A DNA stretch of 64,000 bases from Cannabis sativa (Eukaryota > Streptophyta > Magnoliopsida > Rosales > Cannabaceae). Position numbers and translations under genes: made by a program. Location of the stretch: contig NC_083607.1 in the NCBI RefSeq assembly GCF_029168945.1, positions 11,302,001 to 11,366,000 of the forward strand. The letters run 5' to 3'. This document shows, piece by piece, positions 36,240 to 48,540 of the stretch. The notes under the pieces were generated by a model. That model made no database searches. It worked only from the letters and a program-made list of their open reading frames with translations, and had not been told where the DNA came from. Each line of letters starts with the position of its first letter. The stretch's first letter is position 1.

Positions 36240-38566
36240 TGTAACACCCTAACTAACATAGGCGTATTACGTGATTTTTAAACATGCTGTGCAGCTCGTT
36301 GCTAATCAACGAGGTTTATAGAAAAACGTGATTAATTAAAATTTTGCTTTTTAATTAAACTTATAAAACAATATTACAAAAGACTCGGGATCCCGATTAT
36401 AAAATTATTTACAAAAAGTTTTAACTGTTTAACTGATACACAAAATAAAGGTCGTCTAACGACCAGTTACAAAAATCAGCCTCGCTGTCCCGATGATCGT
36501 ACGCTCCAGGCCTAACCGCCCCGACATGTACAATCTTCACAAGCTCGCTCACAGTCCATCAGCTTTAGCCTTGCCTTTACCTACACATAAACGTAGAACT
36601 GTGAGTCGACAGACTCAGTAAGAAAAGCATAATAATACTCATACATAATTCTAACTGCCGTGTCCAACACGATACTGAGTCCCGCTACTGCCGTATCCAA
36701 CACGATACTGAGCCACTACTGCCATGTCCAATATGGTACTGAGTTCTGAACGTTCATAGGGACGGTACTATTGACACGTAACAACCTGATCGGTCGAACC
36801 GGTCATACTCCGGCTGCTGGTCATACTCCAGCCTGTACCGACGTGTTACTATATCCTCTTGATCGGTCGAACCGGTCATACTCCGGCTGCTGGTCATACT
36901 CCAGCCTGTACCGACGGGATACGTCAATAGTACGGAACCACCAACCAAGTGTCAGCCTGATCGGTCAAACCGGTCATACTCCGGCTGCTAGTCATACTCC
37001 AGCCTGTACCGACGTGACAGGGTTGGATGGTTCGAAGCCATCATACATAACTAATGTAATCTAACAGGCTTCCTACATGCTCGCTAAACATGTAATCTAC
37101 ATATGCATACTGTTATACTAATCTTACCTGGATTCCGAATTCAGGTGTGCCGGTCAACCTGACTGGAACTTTAGCTGAGCGGCGGATTACAGGCTCCTAA
37201 ACCATAAAAACCACAACACTATAAGTGACACGCTAAATAAATTCCCGGGGACTAAAACTAGGAAGTAAAAGTTTCCCTATCGATAAAAAGCATGGCAATA
37301 CCCCTTAAAACATAAAAACGAGGAAAAACACGGGTTCTGAAAATTCCCCAACCGGCAGACCGGTTGCCCAACCGGAATTCCGGTTCTGGGAATTATCGGA
37401 CTCATCCGAATTCCGGTTGCACAACCGGAATTCCGGTTCCTCGCAGGAATTTTTCAAAAATTCCTAACTCAACCAAATCAAACCCAATTCATACCAAACC
37501 TTCCAGACCTGCTCTAAATACCCCAAAGAACAATTTCAAAGCATTAAAATAGCCCAGAAACCACAGATACAAAATTTGCCATTAAAGCTCAAGCTTTGAG
37601 TTCTAAACTCAAACTTGAGCAAATCCCTCAAACAAGCATTCAAACTAGCTTGAATCCACATAAACAAGCATATCTAACCTTCTGAAAACAACTAAGAACA
37701 TCCAGCAACTTCACAGCAACAAATTAAACCATTTATTTCAAAAATTCATAACTTTTTTACATAAAAATCTAACTAACTAGAACAAGAAACTCAAGCATGC
37801 AATTCAATCTCATTAAACCTACTGATTTCAACATTATAATCAAAGAAACAACAACAACAATAACCAGCAGCAACAACTCCAAAAACATCATGCATTACTC
37901 AACTTAAAACATCAAAACACAACAATTTTTTAAAGAAACAATGAAGAGAAGCTAACCTAGCTTGAAGAATGCTTAGGTTGGATGAGAAATTACTTGAAAA
38001 ATCAGAGCAAAACCCAGCTCCTTACACCCACATGCACAGCCGAGAGAGAGAGAGGAAAAGAGAGAAAGAGAGTTTGAAAATTCTATTTTTCTTTACTTTG
38101 TAATTTTTTGTAAAAATTGGAATAATGAATAAACACTTAACATATACCCATTTCAGCCAAATAAACACTCAAATAAATATTTATTTCCATTTAATCAAGT
38201 CACTAAAAGACAAAAGTCATTGGGGCAAAAAGACCATTTTGCCCCTCCACACTAAAATCACATAAAAATCACTAAAGGGGTATTTTTGGGAAATTCTAAA
38301 TTCCCGGCCATTCTCGACATTCCCAATGTCTAAAACCAGTCCCAAACTAATAACATGCTAAGTTGTGATTTCTACTGAGCCAAACGCCGAGTTCCAAAAT
38401 ACCGGGCACCGGAAGTGCAAAATATGAAAACTACTGAATGACATAACCATGCATTTTCTGAATTCCATAAATAACAGTATAATAAATTATTTAAATAGCT
38501 ATAAATAATTTTCATAAATAATCATGATTAACTGCTAATTTCCAAATTAACTAAGCGGGCTTTACA
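36240..38566 (-). repeat. 3' LTR of gypsy C
   Basis: 2327 bp, TGTAACACCC to GGGCTTTACA on the plus strand. It contains three copies of a 'gatcggtcgaaccggtcat' repeat (36789-37017), about three 'gtccaacacgatactgag' units (36658-36745) and CCGGAATTCCGG palindromes at 37375-37440. Confidence 0.95.
36658..37017. repeat. Two tandem repeat arrays inside the gypsy C LTR
   Basis: First array: about 3 units built on 'tgtccaacacgatactgag'. Second array: three units built on 'gaccggtcatactccggctg'-like sequence, starting near 36788, 36859 and 36957. The right LTR has only two units of the second array, which accounts for its shorter length. Confidence 0.85.
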
Positions 38567-38582
38567 ACTATCCCCCCCTTAA
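38567..38582 (-). other. Polypurine tract of gypsy C, overlapping the pol stop codon
   Basis: The minus strand reads AAGGGGGGGATAGT directly before the LTR start TGTAAAGC. The last pol codons (Arg-Gly-Gly-stop) are made from this purine run. Confidence 0.9.
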
Positions 38583-41500
38583 AAGGATTTCGTCCTCGAA
38601 ATCTAACCTGAATAACTCTGGATATTGAGCTCTCATATCTGACTCTAGCTCCCAGGTGGCTTCCTCCACCTTGCTGTTTCTCCAGAGAACTTTGACCAAA
38701 GCTATGGTCTTATTCCGAAGGACTTTATCCTTTCTATCCAGAATCTGCACTGGCCGTTCCTCATAAGTCATATCTGGCTGTAGCTCAAGGCTCTCATAAC
38801 TGAGTATATGAGAGGGATCTGAAACGTATTTTCTCAACATCGAGACATGGAATACGTTGTGAACTGCTGATAAGGCTGGAGGCAATGCTAACCGATATGC
38901 CACTTGACCTATCTTCTCGAGAATCTCGAAAGGTCCTGTAAATCTAGGGCATAACTTGCCTCTTTTCCCGAAACGTTTAATCCCCTTCATCGGAGATACC
39001 CGTAAAAACACATGGTCCCCTACTTGGAACTCAACATCTCTGCGTTTCGGATCTGCGTAACTCTTCTGTCTGCTCTGTGAGGCAAGCATTCTAGCTTTTA
39101 TCTTCTCTATTGCCTCATTGGTCCGCTGCACTGACTCTGGACCTAGGTATTTTCTCTCCCCTGTCTCATCCCAGTGGATAGGAGATCTACATTTCCTACC
39201 GTATAACAGTTCATAGGGAGCCATCCCTATCGTACTCTGATAACTGTTGTTGTACGAAAATTCTATCAACGGTAGATATTTATTCCATGAGCCTTCAAAG
39301 TCCATAACACAGGCTCTCAACATGTCCTCCAATATCTGAATTGTCCTTTTGGATTGACCATCTGTCTGAGGATGGAATGCTATACTGAATTTCAGCTTTG
39401 TACCCATTGCTCTTTGCAAACTTTGCCAAAATTTGGAGGTGAACTTCGGATCCCTGTCCGAAACTATAGACTTCGGTACTCCGTGAAGTCTTACGATCTC
39501 CCTAACATACAATTCCGCCAACTGATCCACTGTAAATGTTGTTCTAACCGGCAGAAAATGATCAGATTTCGTAAATCGATCCACCACTACCCAGTTGGAA
39601 TCAAATAAACCCGTGGTCCTAGGTAACCCGACCACAAAATCCATCGTAATATCCTCCCATTTCCATTCTGGTAGGGTTAGAGGCTGCAACAACCCTGCTG
39701 GTCTCTGATGTTCAGCCTTAATCTGCTGACAAGTGAGGCATCTCGATACGAATTCTACCAAATTCTTCTTCATACCGCTCCACCAGAAATACGGTTTCAA
39801 ATCTTGGTACATCTTAGTGGTGCCGGGATGCAGAGAATACGGGGTAGAATGAGCCTCCTCAAAGATCTCATTCCTAAGTTCCACACTGTTCGGAATACAA
39901 ACCCTGGCTTTATACAAAAGCATCCCACTGTCTGACAATGAAAAGTCCTTGGCTTGACCAGCCAACACCTCATCTCGGATCTTCACTAACTCTGGATCCG
40001 TCATCTGCGCGACTTTTATTCTTTCCAACAGATCAGATTTCAGCGTTAAGTTGTGAAGCTGACCTACCACAAACTCAATGCTAGATCTAACCATATCCTC
40101 TGCTAGCTGAGGTGAGATCTGAACCATACTAGCTACTTGCCCGGGACCCTTTCTGCTCAGGGCATCGGCCACTACATTGGCTTTTCCGGGGTGATAGAGG
40201 ATCTCACAATCGTAATCCTTCACTAATTCCAACCAATGCCTCTGTCTCATATTCAAATCCTTCTGAGTAAAGAAATACTTGAGACTTTTATGGTCGGTAT
40301 AGATCTCACACTTTTCCCCGTAAAGGTAATGCCGCCAAATCTTCAATGCGAAAACCACCGCGGCTAACTCTAGGTCATGAGTCGGGTATCGCTGTTCATA
40401 ATCCTTTAACTGACGGGAGGCATAAGCGATGACCCGATCGGCTTGCATCAATACACACCCCAAACCCTGTTTGGATGCGTCGCAATATACTACGAACTTC
40501 TCCTTGTCCGAAGGCAAAGCTAGCACTGGAGCGGTAATCAATGTCTGTTTTAGCTCCTGAAAGCTAGCTTCGCACTTGTCTGACCAAATGAACCGCTGAT
40601 TTTTCTTTGTAAGCTCGGTTAGGGGCATTGAAATTTTAGAGAACCCTTCGACGAACCTACGGTAATACCCAGCTAAACCCAAGAAGCTCCTGATTTCTGT
40701 CACTGTCTTCGGTCTCGGCCAATCCCTGACGGATTCGATCTTCCCGGGATCTACCTTGATCCCATCTTTACTCACAATGTGCCCTAGGAAGGACACCTGA
40801 GATAGCCAGAACTCGCATTTCTTGAACTTGGCATAAAGCTTATGTTCTCGAAGCCGTTGTAGTACCATCTGAAGATGTAACTCATGCTCCTCTTCTGATT
40901 GAGAGTACACGAGGATGTCGTCGATAAACACAATCACACAGATATCGAGGAAATCCTTGAATACTCTATTCATCAGATCCATGAATGCTGCAGGAGCATT
41001 GGTTAGTCCGAATGACATAACCAGAAATTCGTAATGTCCATACCTAGTGCGGAAAGCCGTCTTCGGAATGTCCTCCTCTCGGATTCTCAACTGATGATAA
41101 CCCGAACGGAGATCAATCTTAGAAAAGACCGTCTTCCCCTGAAGCTGATCGAACAAATCATCGATCCTAGGTAATAAATATTTATTCTTCACCGTCAGCT
41201 TGTTCAATTCTCTGTAGTCGATGCACATCCTCATAGATCCATCCTTCTTCTTGACGAATAAAACCGGGGCTCCCCAGGGTGACACACTGGGCCGAATGAA
41301 CCCCATGTCAAGCAACCCTTGGAGCTGAATCTTTAATTCCTTAAGTTCAGCTGGAGCCATTCTATACGGGGCTTTGGAAACCATTTCCACCCCTGGTGCC
41401 AAGTCTATCCCGAAATCAATCTCCCGCTGAGGTGGTAACCCTGGAAGTTCTTCGGGAAAAACATCTAAAAATTCCCGAACCACCCTGATGTCCTCTGGCC

Positions 41501-41594
41501 GAATGGTATCTTGCCGTGTGGTGTCCACCACCACGGCCAGAAACCCTAAGCAACCGCCGTGCAACAATTCCCTAGCTGACATAGCCGAGATCAC
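38568..41594 (-). CDS. Pol polyprotein of gypsy C (RT, RNase H, integrase, chromodomain-like tail)
   Basis: 1008 codons, the longest ORF in the window. The RT motif is FIDD at 224-227. RNase H acidic residues are near D372, E409 and D434. The integrase zinc-binding residues are H582, H589, C619 and C622. The core Asp residues are D652 and D713. The residue 35 positions after D713, where catalytic Glu is expected, is Lys749 (AAA, 39348-39350). The tail ('[19 protein letters not shown]') is chromodomain-like. The ATG is internal: in the full element this frame continued from protease, from which a TAG at 41610-41612 now separates it. Integrase is predicted inactive. Confidence 0.93.
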   Translation of the reverse strand: MISAMSARELLHGGCLGFLAVVVDTTRQDTIRPEDIRVVREFLDVFPEELPGLPPQREIDFGIDLAPGVEMVSKAPYRMAPAELKELKIQLQGLLDMGFIRPSVSPWGAPVLFVKKKDGSMRMCIDYRELNKLTVKNKYLLPRIDDLFDQLQGKTVFSKIDLRSGYHQLRIREEDIPKTAFRTRYGHYEFLVMSFGLTNAPAAFMDLMNRVFKDFLDICVIVFIDDILVYSQSEEEHELHLQMVLQRLREHKLYAKFKKCEFWLSQVSFLGHIVSKDGIKVDPGKIESVRDWPRPKTVTEIRSFLGLAGYYRRFVEGFSKISMPLTELTKKNQRFIWSDKCEASFQELKQTLITAPVLALPSDKEKFVVYCDASKQGLGCVLMQADRVIAYASRQLKDYEQRYPTHDLELAAVVFALKIWRHYLYGEKCEIYTDHKSLKYFFTQKDLNMRQRHWLELVKDYDCEILYHPGKANVVADALSRKGPGQVASMVQISPQLAEDMVRSSIEFVVGQLHNLTLKSDLLERIKVAQMTDPELVKIRDEVLAGQAKDFSLSDSGMLLYKARVCIPNSVELRNEIFEEAHSTPYSLHPGTTKMYQDLKPYFWWSGMKKNLVEFVSRCLTCQQIKAEHQRPAGLLQPLTLPEWKWEDITMDFVVGLPRTTGLFDSNWVVVDRFTKSDHFLPVRTTFTVDQLAELYVREIVRLHGVPKSIVSDRDPKFTSKFWQSLQRAMGTKLKFSIAFHPQTDGQSKRTIQILEDMLRACVMDFEGSWNKYLPLIEFSYNNSYQSTIGMAPYELLYGRKCRSPIHWDETGERKYLGPESVQRTNEAIEKIKARMLASQSRQKSYADPKRRDVEFQVGDHVFLRVSPMKGIKRFGKRGKLCPRFTGPFEILEKIGQVAYRLALPPALSAVHNVFHVSMLRKYVSDPSHILSYESLELQPDMTYEERPVQILDRKDKVLRNKTIALVKVLWRNSKVEEATWELESDMRAQYPELFRLDFEDEILLRGG

Positions 41595-41609
41595 TGGGAT
41601 CCGAGATCC

Positions 41610-42137
41610 CTAAACTGAACCAACAAATACAAATGGTTCCTCACTTTCCGGTTGGAAGACCACCATCTTCCTTTTACAATCAATGCTCGTCGAATATTTA
41701 GATAGGAAATCCATTCCTAAAATAATATCGAATTCGACTAAACTCATCTCTATCATATCAGCACTTAACTCTCTACCATCTATCCTGATCGGCATAGACC
41801 TAATCCACCTATTGGAGATAACCAATTCTCCGCCAGGTAACAGGGTTCCAAACCCTGATTCATATCTATCATACGGTCTACCCAACTTACTAAAGACTCT
41901 GGCCGCCACATAAGAATGTGTAGCCCCAGAATCAAACAGCACTGAATATAGCGAGTTGTTAATAGAAAGCTGACCTGTGACAACTGATGGGCTGGCATCT
42001 GCATCAGCCTGAGTGATAGCAAATACCCTGGCTGGAGTGGGTATCGCTGGAGCTCTCGGTGCCTCTGATCGGAGCTGGGGACGATCCCTCTTGAAGTGTC
42101 CGGCATGCCACGGTGAAAGCATCCCCGACCTTTGCAC
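41610..42137 (-). pseudogene. Gag end and protease of gypsy C
   Basis: 175 codons carrying '[20 protein letters not shown]', the protease motif 'LFDSGATHSYVAARV' and '[14 protein letters not shown]'. It ends in TAG (41610-41612) where element A has CAG in 'TVQGSRIP'. The start is artificial, created by a frameshift in the zinc-knuckle region; the last knuckle Cys is replaced ('KRDRPQ' for KKDCPQ). Confidence 0.9.
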
Positions 42138-43239
42138 TCACCCCGATGGTGCCTCTTGCGGCTAGGGCACTCGGGATAGGAGAATCGGGTCTCGGCACCA
42201 CCAGACGACTCCCTCTCGTTCGGTTCCCCCGGAACCTCTTGTTCTGACTCGAGCCACCGGAAGCAGTGGGTGCTCTCTTCCTCTGATCAATGGCCGAACC
42301 ACTACTCCCCCTGCTAAAACCTGATGCAGGAGGGGTAGGAGCCCCGCCACTCACCGGAGTACTGGCTGATTCTGACATACACCCAACTGCGCCCTCAGCA
42401 CGCAGTGCCTTCTCCACCATCTGAGCATAGGTTGTGCTGTCGTCCGTGGTAATCATCAGATCATGCCTGATTTTGGCATTCAACCCGTCCAGATACTTCT
42501 CCTTCTTGCTGAAGTCGGTCGGCACAATTCCCGAGGCTAACCTCGCCAACCGATCAAACTGAGTCGTATACTCGGTGACGCTCATATTCTCACGCTGGGT
42601 TAGGTGAGCGAACTCTTTCCTCTTGGCGCTCCTGACCGCCTCGTTGTAGTACTTTGCATTAAAGAGTTCCTGGAACCTTTCCCAGGTCATGGTGGTGACG
42701 TCATGGATCTGAGACACCATGTCCCACCAGACCAGAGCGTCTTCCTGGAACTGGAATGTGGCGCACACCACTCTGTCGTTACCGGTGACACCAATAAAGT
42801 TCAGAATCTTGGTGATCACCGTCAGCCACTGCTCGGCCTTCATCACGTCCGGACCTCCCAGGAAAACCGGAGGTGCTTGCTTCCGGAACCGCTCATATAG
42901 AGGTTCCAATCTATGGGCCGCCACCACTATCTCAGCCTGGGCAGCAGGGGCAGGTGCCACTGGAACTGCAGGAGCACCCTGCTGTCTCAACCTCTGAATC
43001 TCGAGGTCTTGCTCTTCGATTCGGGCTTGCATCTCCGCAAACCGTAACTCCCAATTCTGGGCTCCCTGATCGGCTGGGGGAGCCTGGGCAGCCTGTGGTG
43101 GGTTCTCATCACCCCGACCACGAGCCCTGCCTCGGGGACCTCTACCTCGGCCCCTAACAGGTGGGGGAAACTGAGCTCCCTGTCCTTGGTTCGACCCCAC
43201 TGAATTGCCCTGACTTCTGGTGGTCCGCCTGGCGTCCAT
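42004..43239 (-). pseudogene. Gag of gypsy C, frameshifted near its end
   Basis: 411 codons from ATG 'MDARRTTRSQG' through an RG-rich basic region, a coiled-coil-like 'RIEEQDLEIQRLRQQG' and capsid ('LEPLYERFRKQAPPVFLGG', 'FQFQEDALVWW', 'MTWERFQELFNAKYY'). After about residue 340 the frame departs from the element A protein and the zinc knuckle is read out of frame. RNA packaging would be impaired; this is inferred from the knuckle loss. Confidence 0.9.
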
Positions 43240-43501
43240 CTAGCTAGGACCGCCTGCGAAACCAAGAGTTGGCATATCAGGTCGTATTCAAGGAGAGCTT
43301 ACTAATGCCGCTTAATTTGGAAATTAAAAACGAAACATGCGCCTATTCTACTATCAGGCTACTAACATGCTTCCTAACAGGCTTTTCTTTTTCATAACTG
43401 AATAAAATAAACTACTAAAGCAATAAAGGCTTACTGAACCGTGAAACGAGCTAACTGCTGATGATGATTGTACATGTCGTGACGATCTTCGAAAGACAAC
43501 C

Positions 43502-43518
43502 TGGCGGCTCTGATACCA
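43502..43518 (-). other. Primer binding site of gypsy C
   Basis: The minus strand reads TGGTATCAGAGCCGCCA, identical to the PBS of gypsy A, three bases inside the LTR. Confidence 0.93.
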
Positions 43519-43521
43519 AAT

Positions 43522-45752
43522 TGTAACACCCTAACTAACATAGGCGTATTACGTGATTTTTAAACATGCTGTGCAGCTCGTTGCTAATCAACGAGGTCTA
43601 TGGAAAAACGTGATTAATTAAAATTTTGCTTTTTAATTAAACTTATAAAACAATATTACAAAAGACTCGGGATCCCGATTATAAAATTATTTACAAAAAG
43701 TTTTAACTGTTTAACTGATACACAAAATAAAGGTCGTCTAACGACCAGTTACAAAAATCAGCCTCGCTGTCTCGATGATCGTACGCTCCAGGCCTAACCG
43801 CCCCGACATGTACAATCTTCACAAGCTCGCTCACGGTCCATCAGCTTTAGCCTTGCCTTTACCTACACATAAACGTAGAACTGTGAGTCGACAGACTCAG
43901 TAAGAAAAGCATAATAATACTCATACATAATTCTAACTGTCGTGTCCAACACGATACTGAGTCCCGCTACTGTCGTGTCCAACACGATACTGAGCCACTA
44001 CTGCCATGTCCAACATGATACTGAGTTCTGAACCTTCATAGGGACGGTACTATTGACACGTAACAACCTGATCGGTCGAACCGGTCATACTCCGGCTGCT
44101 GGTCATACTCCAGCCTCTACCGACGTCTTACTATATCCTCCTGATCGGTCGAACCGGTCATACTCCGGCTGATGGTCATACTCCAGCCTGTACCGACGTG
44201 ACAGGGTTGGATGGTTTGAAGCCATCATACATAACTAATGTAATCTAACAGGCTTCCTACATGCTCGCTAAACATGTAATCTACATATGCATACTGTTAT
44301 ACTAATCTTACCTGGATTCCGAATTCAGGTGTGCCGGTCAACCTGACTGGAACTTTAGCTGAGCGGCGGATTACAGGCTCCTAAACCATAAAAACCACAA
44401 CACTATAAGTGACACGCTAAATCACTTCCCGGGGGCTAAAACTAGGAACTAAAAGTTTCCCTATCGATAAAAAGTATGGCAATACCCCTTAAAACATAAA
44501 AACGAGGAAAAATACGGGTTCTGAAAATTCCCCAACCGGCAGACCGGTTGCCCAACCGGAATTCCGGTTCTGGGAATTACTGAACCCTCATCCGGAATTC
44601 TGGTTGCACAACCGGAATTCCGGTTTCTCGCAGGAATTTTTCAAAAATTCCTAACTGAACCAAATCAAAACCAATTCATACAAAACCTTCCAGACCTGCT
44701 CTAAATACCCCAAAGAACAATTTCAAAGCATTAAAATAGCCCAGAAACCACAGATACAAAATTTGCCATTAAAGCTCAAGCTTTGAGTTCTAAACTCAAA
44801 CTTGAGCAAATCCCTCAAACAAGCATTCAAACTAGCTTGAATCCACATAAACAAGCATATCTAACCTTCTCAAAACAACTAAGAACATCCAGCAACTTCA
44901 CAGCAACAAATTAAACCATTTCTTTCAAAAATTCATAACTTTTTTACATAAAAATCTAACTAACTAGAACAAGAAACTCAAGCATGCAATTCAATCTCAT
45001 TAAACCTACTGATTTCAACATTATAATCAAAGAAACAACAACAACAATAACCAGCAGCAACAACTCCAAAAACATCATGCATTACTCAACTTAAAACATC
45101 AAAACACAACAATTTTTTAAAGAAACAATGAAGAGAAGCTAACCTAGCTTGAAGAATGCTTAGGTTGGATGAGAAATTACTTGAAAAATCAGAGCAAAAC
45201 CCAGCTCCTTACACCCACATGCACAGCCGAGAGAGAGAGAGGAAAAGAGAGAAAGAGAGTTTGAAAATTCTATTTTTCTTTACTTTGTAATTTTTTGTAA
45301 AAATTGGAATAATGAATAAACACTTAACATATACCCATTTCAGCCAAATAAACACTCAAATAAATATTTATTTCCATTTAATCAAGTCACTAAAAGACAA
45401 AAGTCATTGGGGCAAAAAGACCATTTTGCCCCTCCACACTAAAATCACATAAAAATCACTAAAGGGGTATTTTTGGGAAATTCTAAATTCCCGGCCATTC
45501 TCGACATTCCCAATGTCTAAAACCAGTCCCAAACTAATAACATGCTAAGTTGTGATTTCTACTGAGCCAAACGCCGAGTTCCAAAATACCGGGCACCGGA
45601 AGTGCAAAATATGAAAACTACTGAATGACATAACCATGCATTTCTGAATTCTATAAATAACAGTATAATAAATTATTTAAATAGCTATAAATAATTTTCA
45701 TAAATAATCATGATTAACTGCTAATTTCCAAATTAACTAAGCGGGCTTTACA
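43522..45752 (-). repeat. 5' LTR of gypsy C
   Basis: 2231 bp, 96 bp shorter than the other LTR because one unit of the second tandem array is absent (two units at about 44067-44205). Otherwise nearly identical, which suggests a fairly recent insertion. Confidence 0.95.
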
Positions 45753-46541
45753 TGAATGAACTTGATGCTCAATCTAGCCAATTTATGATTGAGACATTCA
45801 TAGTTAGAGACTCAAATTTTTCAGTTGACAAATTGAGTTCAAGGCAATTTTTTTAGTACTACAAAGCTGAATCCTAAAGAGCAGTATGAAATCACTTTGA
45901 GGAGTGGTAAGGAGTTGGAAGAACCAATGAAGAAGTCTATGTCGGAGCCAAAGGTTAATGTTGAGAATGAGATGAAGTTGGAAGAAAAAGTTATTGTGGA
46001 CCTTGACAAGAAGCAGCCACAAGTGAGTATTTATCATCACATCAAAATTTCATACTCTTAGTGGCTTCAAAAGAAGACACTTGACAAGCAATTTTCTAAA
46101 TTTTAGAAGTCTTTTACAACATTCACATCAATAATTTATTTGCCGAGGCGCTTAAAAAAATTCTAACTTGCTTGAAATATTTGAAGGAGAATTTGTCAAA
46201 GAAGAGAAACTTAAAGGAATATGAAATTTTAGCACTTACTGAGGAGTGAAACATCTTTTTATATAAGAAACTACTTTCCAACCTTAAATCTCTTAGTAGT
46301 TTCGCTATTCTTTGCTCAGTTTGAGACACTGTTATGACCAAGGCTTGGTGTGATTTAGAGGAGAGTGTGACTTTAATGCTCCTATTTACTTTTCAGAAGC
46401 TAAAACTAGGAGAGGCTTGCTCCACAACTGTGTCCTTAAAAATGATGGATCGCTCTGTTAAGAATCCTTGTGGAATGATTGAAGATGTCTTGGTAAATTT
46501 ATCTTCCCTGTTGATTTCCTTATTCTAGACATGGAGGAAAA
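45753..46541 (+). pseudogene. Athila/Tat-type gag-protease relic
   Basis: The plus-strand reading gives 'LNPKEQYEITLRSGKELEEP', matching the conserved TLRSGKEL motif after gag in plant Athila/Tat elements. Later come 'NLSKKRNLKEYEILALTEE', 'WCDLEESVTLMLLFTFQKLKLGEA' (protease region; family CDLGASINLMP) and 'IEDVLVN', then 'DMEEN'. Stops and shifts break it, and the protease DLGAS motif is changed to DLEES. It is cut at 46542 by a copia LTR scrap. Confidence 0.78.
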
Positions 46542-46672
46542 TGTTGAGGATTATTTTACCATGATCTAGATTTACTACTATGTATGTTGTTTAACATCCT
46601 AAACATGATTTTCTAGAACATTGAAATTTAAACACATATAAAGTTCAAGAAACCTTACATTGGTTGCAGCGG
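46542..46672 (-). mobile_element. Copia LTR end fragment, related to element D
   Basis: 131 bp beginning tgttgaggattattttacc and ending ttggttgcagcgga. It aligns with the first ~130 bases of the element D LTR on the plus strand (tgttggaaattattttgcc through cattgggtgcagcgga), with many differences. Confidence 0.75.
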
Positions 46673-48540
46673 AGCCACCAACAACGGCTTGATGGGTTTG
46701 AAAGGAAGGGCGCTTAACCCCTGCAGTCGAGGCCAAACCCTTGCCTCGCACAGAAGGATCCGACTGGCCTGTAAGAGCACCAGCTTCCAGCTCCATAGTA
46801 TTGCTACTAAGAGCTAGACCTCCACAGCTTGGGGCAGGGGTATTGATTTGAGTGGGAAAGGCTTCTGTCATGGACTCACAGCAAGCAAGGTTTGTTCTAT
46901 GAGCAACCGAAATAGAATCAGTGGAGTAGGAGCTGAAAGTAGAAGGGTTTGAGGAAGAACCAATACCTGACCTACTAAAAGGTGGAATCATCCCACCAGC
47001 ATTGGGGTTAAGAGGTGTAGGGATCATGACAGCAAAAGATTGGTGGGAAGGGGTAAAATGGAAACTAGAAGTAACTTGTTAGTAAGGAACGAAGGAAATC
47101 TAATGGTTGGCCCCAGAGAACCCTTAGCAGGAATATTAAGGTCAACAGGAGGAATATCAAGCAAAGTTATTGCAGGTCGGTGTGGGTATTGGAAAGGCAC
47201 ACTCTTGTCAAAGATTATCTCCTTACCCCTCAATAAAATGGTAAAAGGACAGAGAGGTTTAGAGAGAATTTCATCGCATTTCTACAAGAAAGCATGGCAA
47301 TACCTCTTAGTGTGATCAAGTCAACCACAATAGAAGCAAAAATCAGGAAGCCGTTAATATTTAAAATCGAGCCACTTGATAAACTCCATCCCCATTTTGA
47401 TAAAGTGAATATTCATACCCCTTCTAATAAGCAGATTTACATCTAAGAGGATCCTAAGCCTCAAATAAAGTCGTGATCCCTCCCTAATTGTATCCCTGTC
47501 AACTTCAATGAGATCCCCAATTTTAGAGGCAATAAACCTAGCTAACTCGTGGGATTTGCACATAAAAGGAATGTCGTACACTTGTAACCAGAAAGGGACA
47601 TAATGAAGATTATCAGGGGTGATAGGGAAAGAGCTTTCAGGAGCAACAAAGATAGTAATGCTTTGAGCAAAGTGCCAAGGTTGGCCTTCTAGACGGCTAC
47701 CCTTATCCCCTTCACACCCAAATGTAACCATAAACAAACCATCAACATTTTCAGAGACACAGACAGAAAATCTACACTGCGATGATCGGATACCTGAGAG
47801 GGTTTTCATGAGGGAAGGCCTATTAAAGGGTTTGACAGTGTGAAGTTTGAGAAGCAAACTAATAAGGGCTGGAGAATCATTTGAGGGATTAGCATCATAG
47901 GTAAATATAGTGTTTTCATCAGTAGAAAGGACAAGGGAGCTTGAGACACTACTCAGAAATTCTTCCATATTAATGAAAGACAGAACAGACAACAAAGAAA
48001 ACAAAGGAAAAGAACAAGTAAGAGATGAGAAAATAGTGATATACCTTAATCTTGCTTTATAGAGGTAGAACCAATAACCCCATAGGATGACTCTCGAAGA
48101 TCCCTTAATCATAACCCTAAACTTAGCCGGAGTAGCCCCAATGATGAAAAAAATTTGATGAGCTTCAAGAGATCCTTCTTCCGCCTCCATCTTACGACTT
48201 CCAAGGGGAAAAGAGAAGGTGAAGGGATGGTTTTTATTGCAAAGATTTGAAGAAGTGGAAGAGAAATGACATGTTGGGTTAATTAGAAGAAGAAGACGAA
48301 TCGAAATGCAATAAATGTACGGAGTAAGACAAAGGAGATTGGAAAGAGAAGGAGTATAATACTCAGAGCAATTAATGCTCTCATTTATTAGAGGAAAGCT
48401 TCGATTAGACATGAAATCAAAGAGAAAACCACCACAGAAACAATCTGGGTGGACCAAAACCCCTATTATAGGGACCAAACTCACACCAAGAGAAGAGGAG
48501 GTTTGCATACTTACTAGAGGGTTCCAAAGAGAAAAAAGCT
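46673..48540 (-). pseudogene. LINE (L1-type) ORF1 with DUF4283 domain, no ORF2
   Basis: A likely ATG at 47966-47968 opens 'MEEFLSSVSSSLVLST'. 'KPFNRPSLMKTLSGIR', 'RLEGQPWHFAQSI', 'VPFWLQVYDIPF' and 'RGMNIHFIKMGMEFIKWLDFKY' follow, a classic plant DUF4283 layout. After a stop at 47354-47356 comes a CCHC knuckle (C-x2-C-x4-H-x4-C, about 47300-47342) with an internal TGA. A serine/proline-rich tail follows in two ORFs (47024-47233 and 46599-47027). The 5' leader runs to about 48540. Endonuclease and RT (ORF2) are absent: the sequence is cut at the copia LTR scrap. The protein would bind LINE RNA. Confidence 0.78.

Larger units (their letters stand above)
36240..45752 (-). mobile_element. Ty3/gypsy chromovirus C (Tekay/Del-like)
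   Basis: 9.5-kb element on the minus strand with a perfect 5-bp target duplication tgaat (36235-36239 and 45753-45757). LTRs, PBS, gag, protease, a long pol ORF and PPT are all present in order. Damage is light: frameshifts in the gag zinc-knuckle region, one nonsense codon after protease and a catalytic Glu-to-Lys change in integrase. It is less decayed than element A, to which its proteins are closely similar. Confidence 0.95.

Noticed and set aside
36788..37017. CRISPR-like spaced repeats
   Set aside because: Units lie inside an LTR, recur in the partner LTR, have irregular spacing and the context is plant; it is an ordinary tandem repeat.
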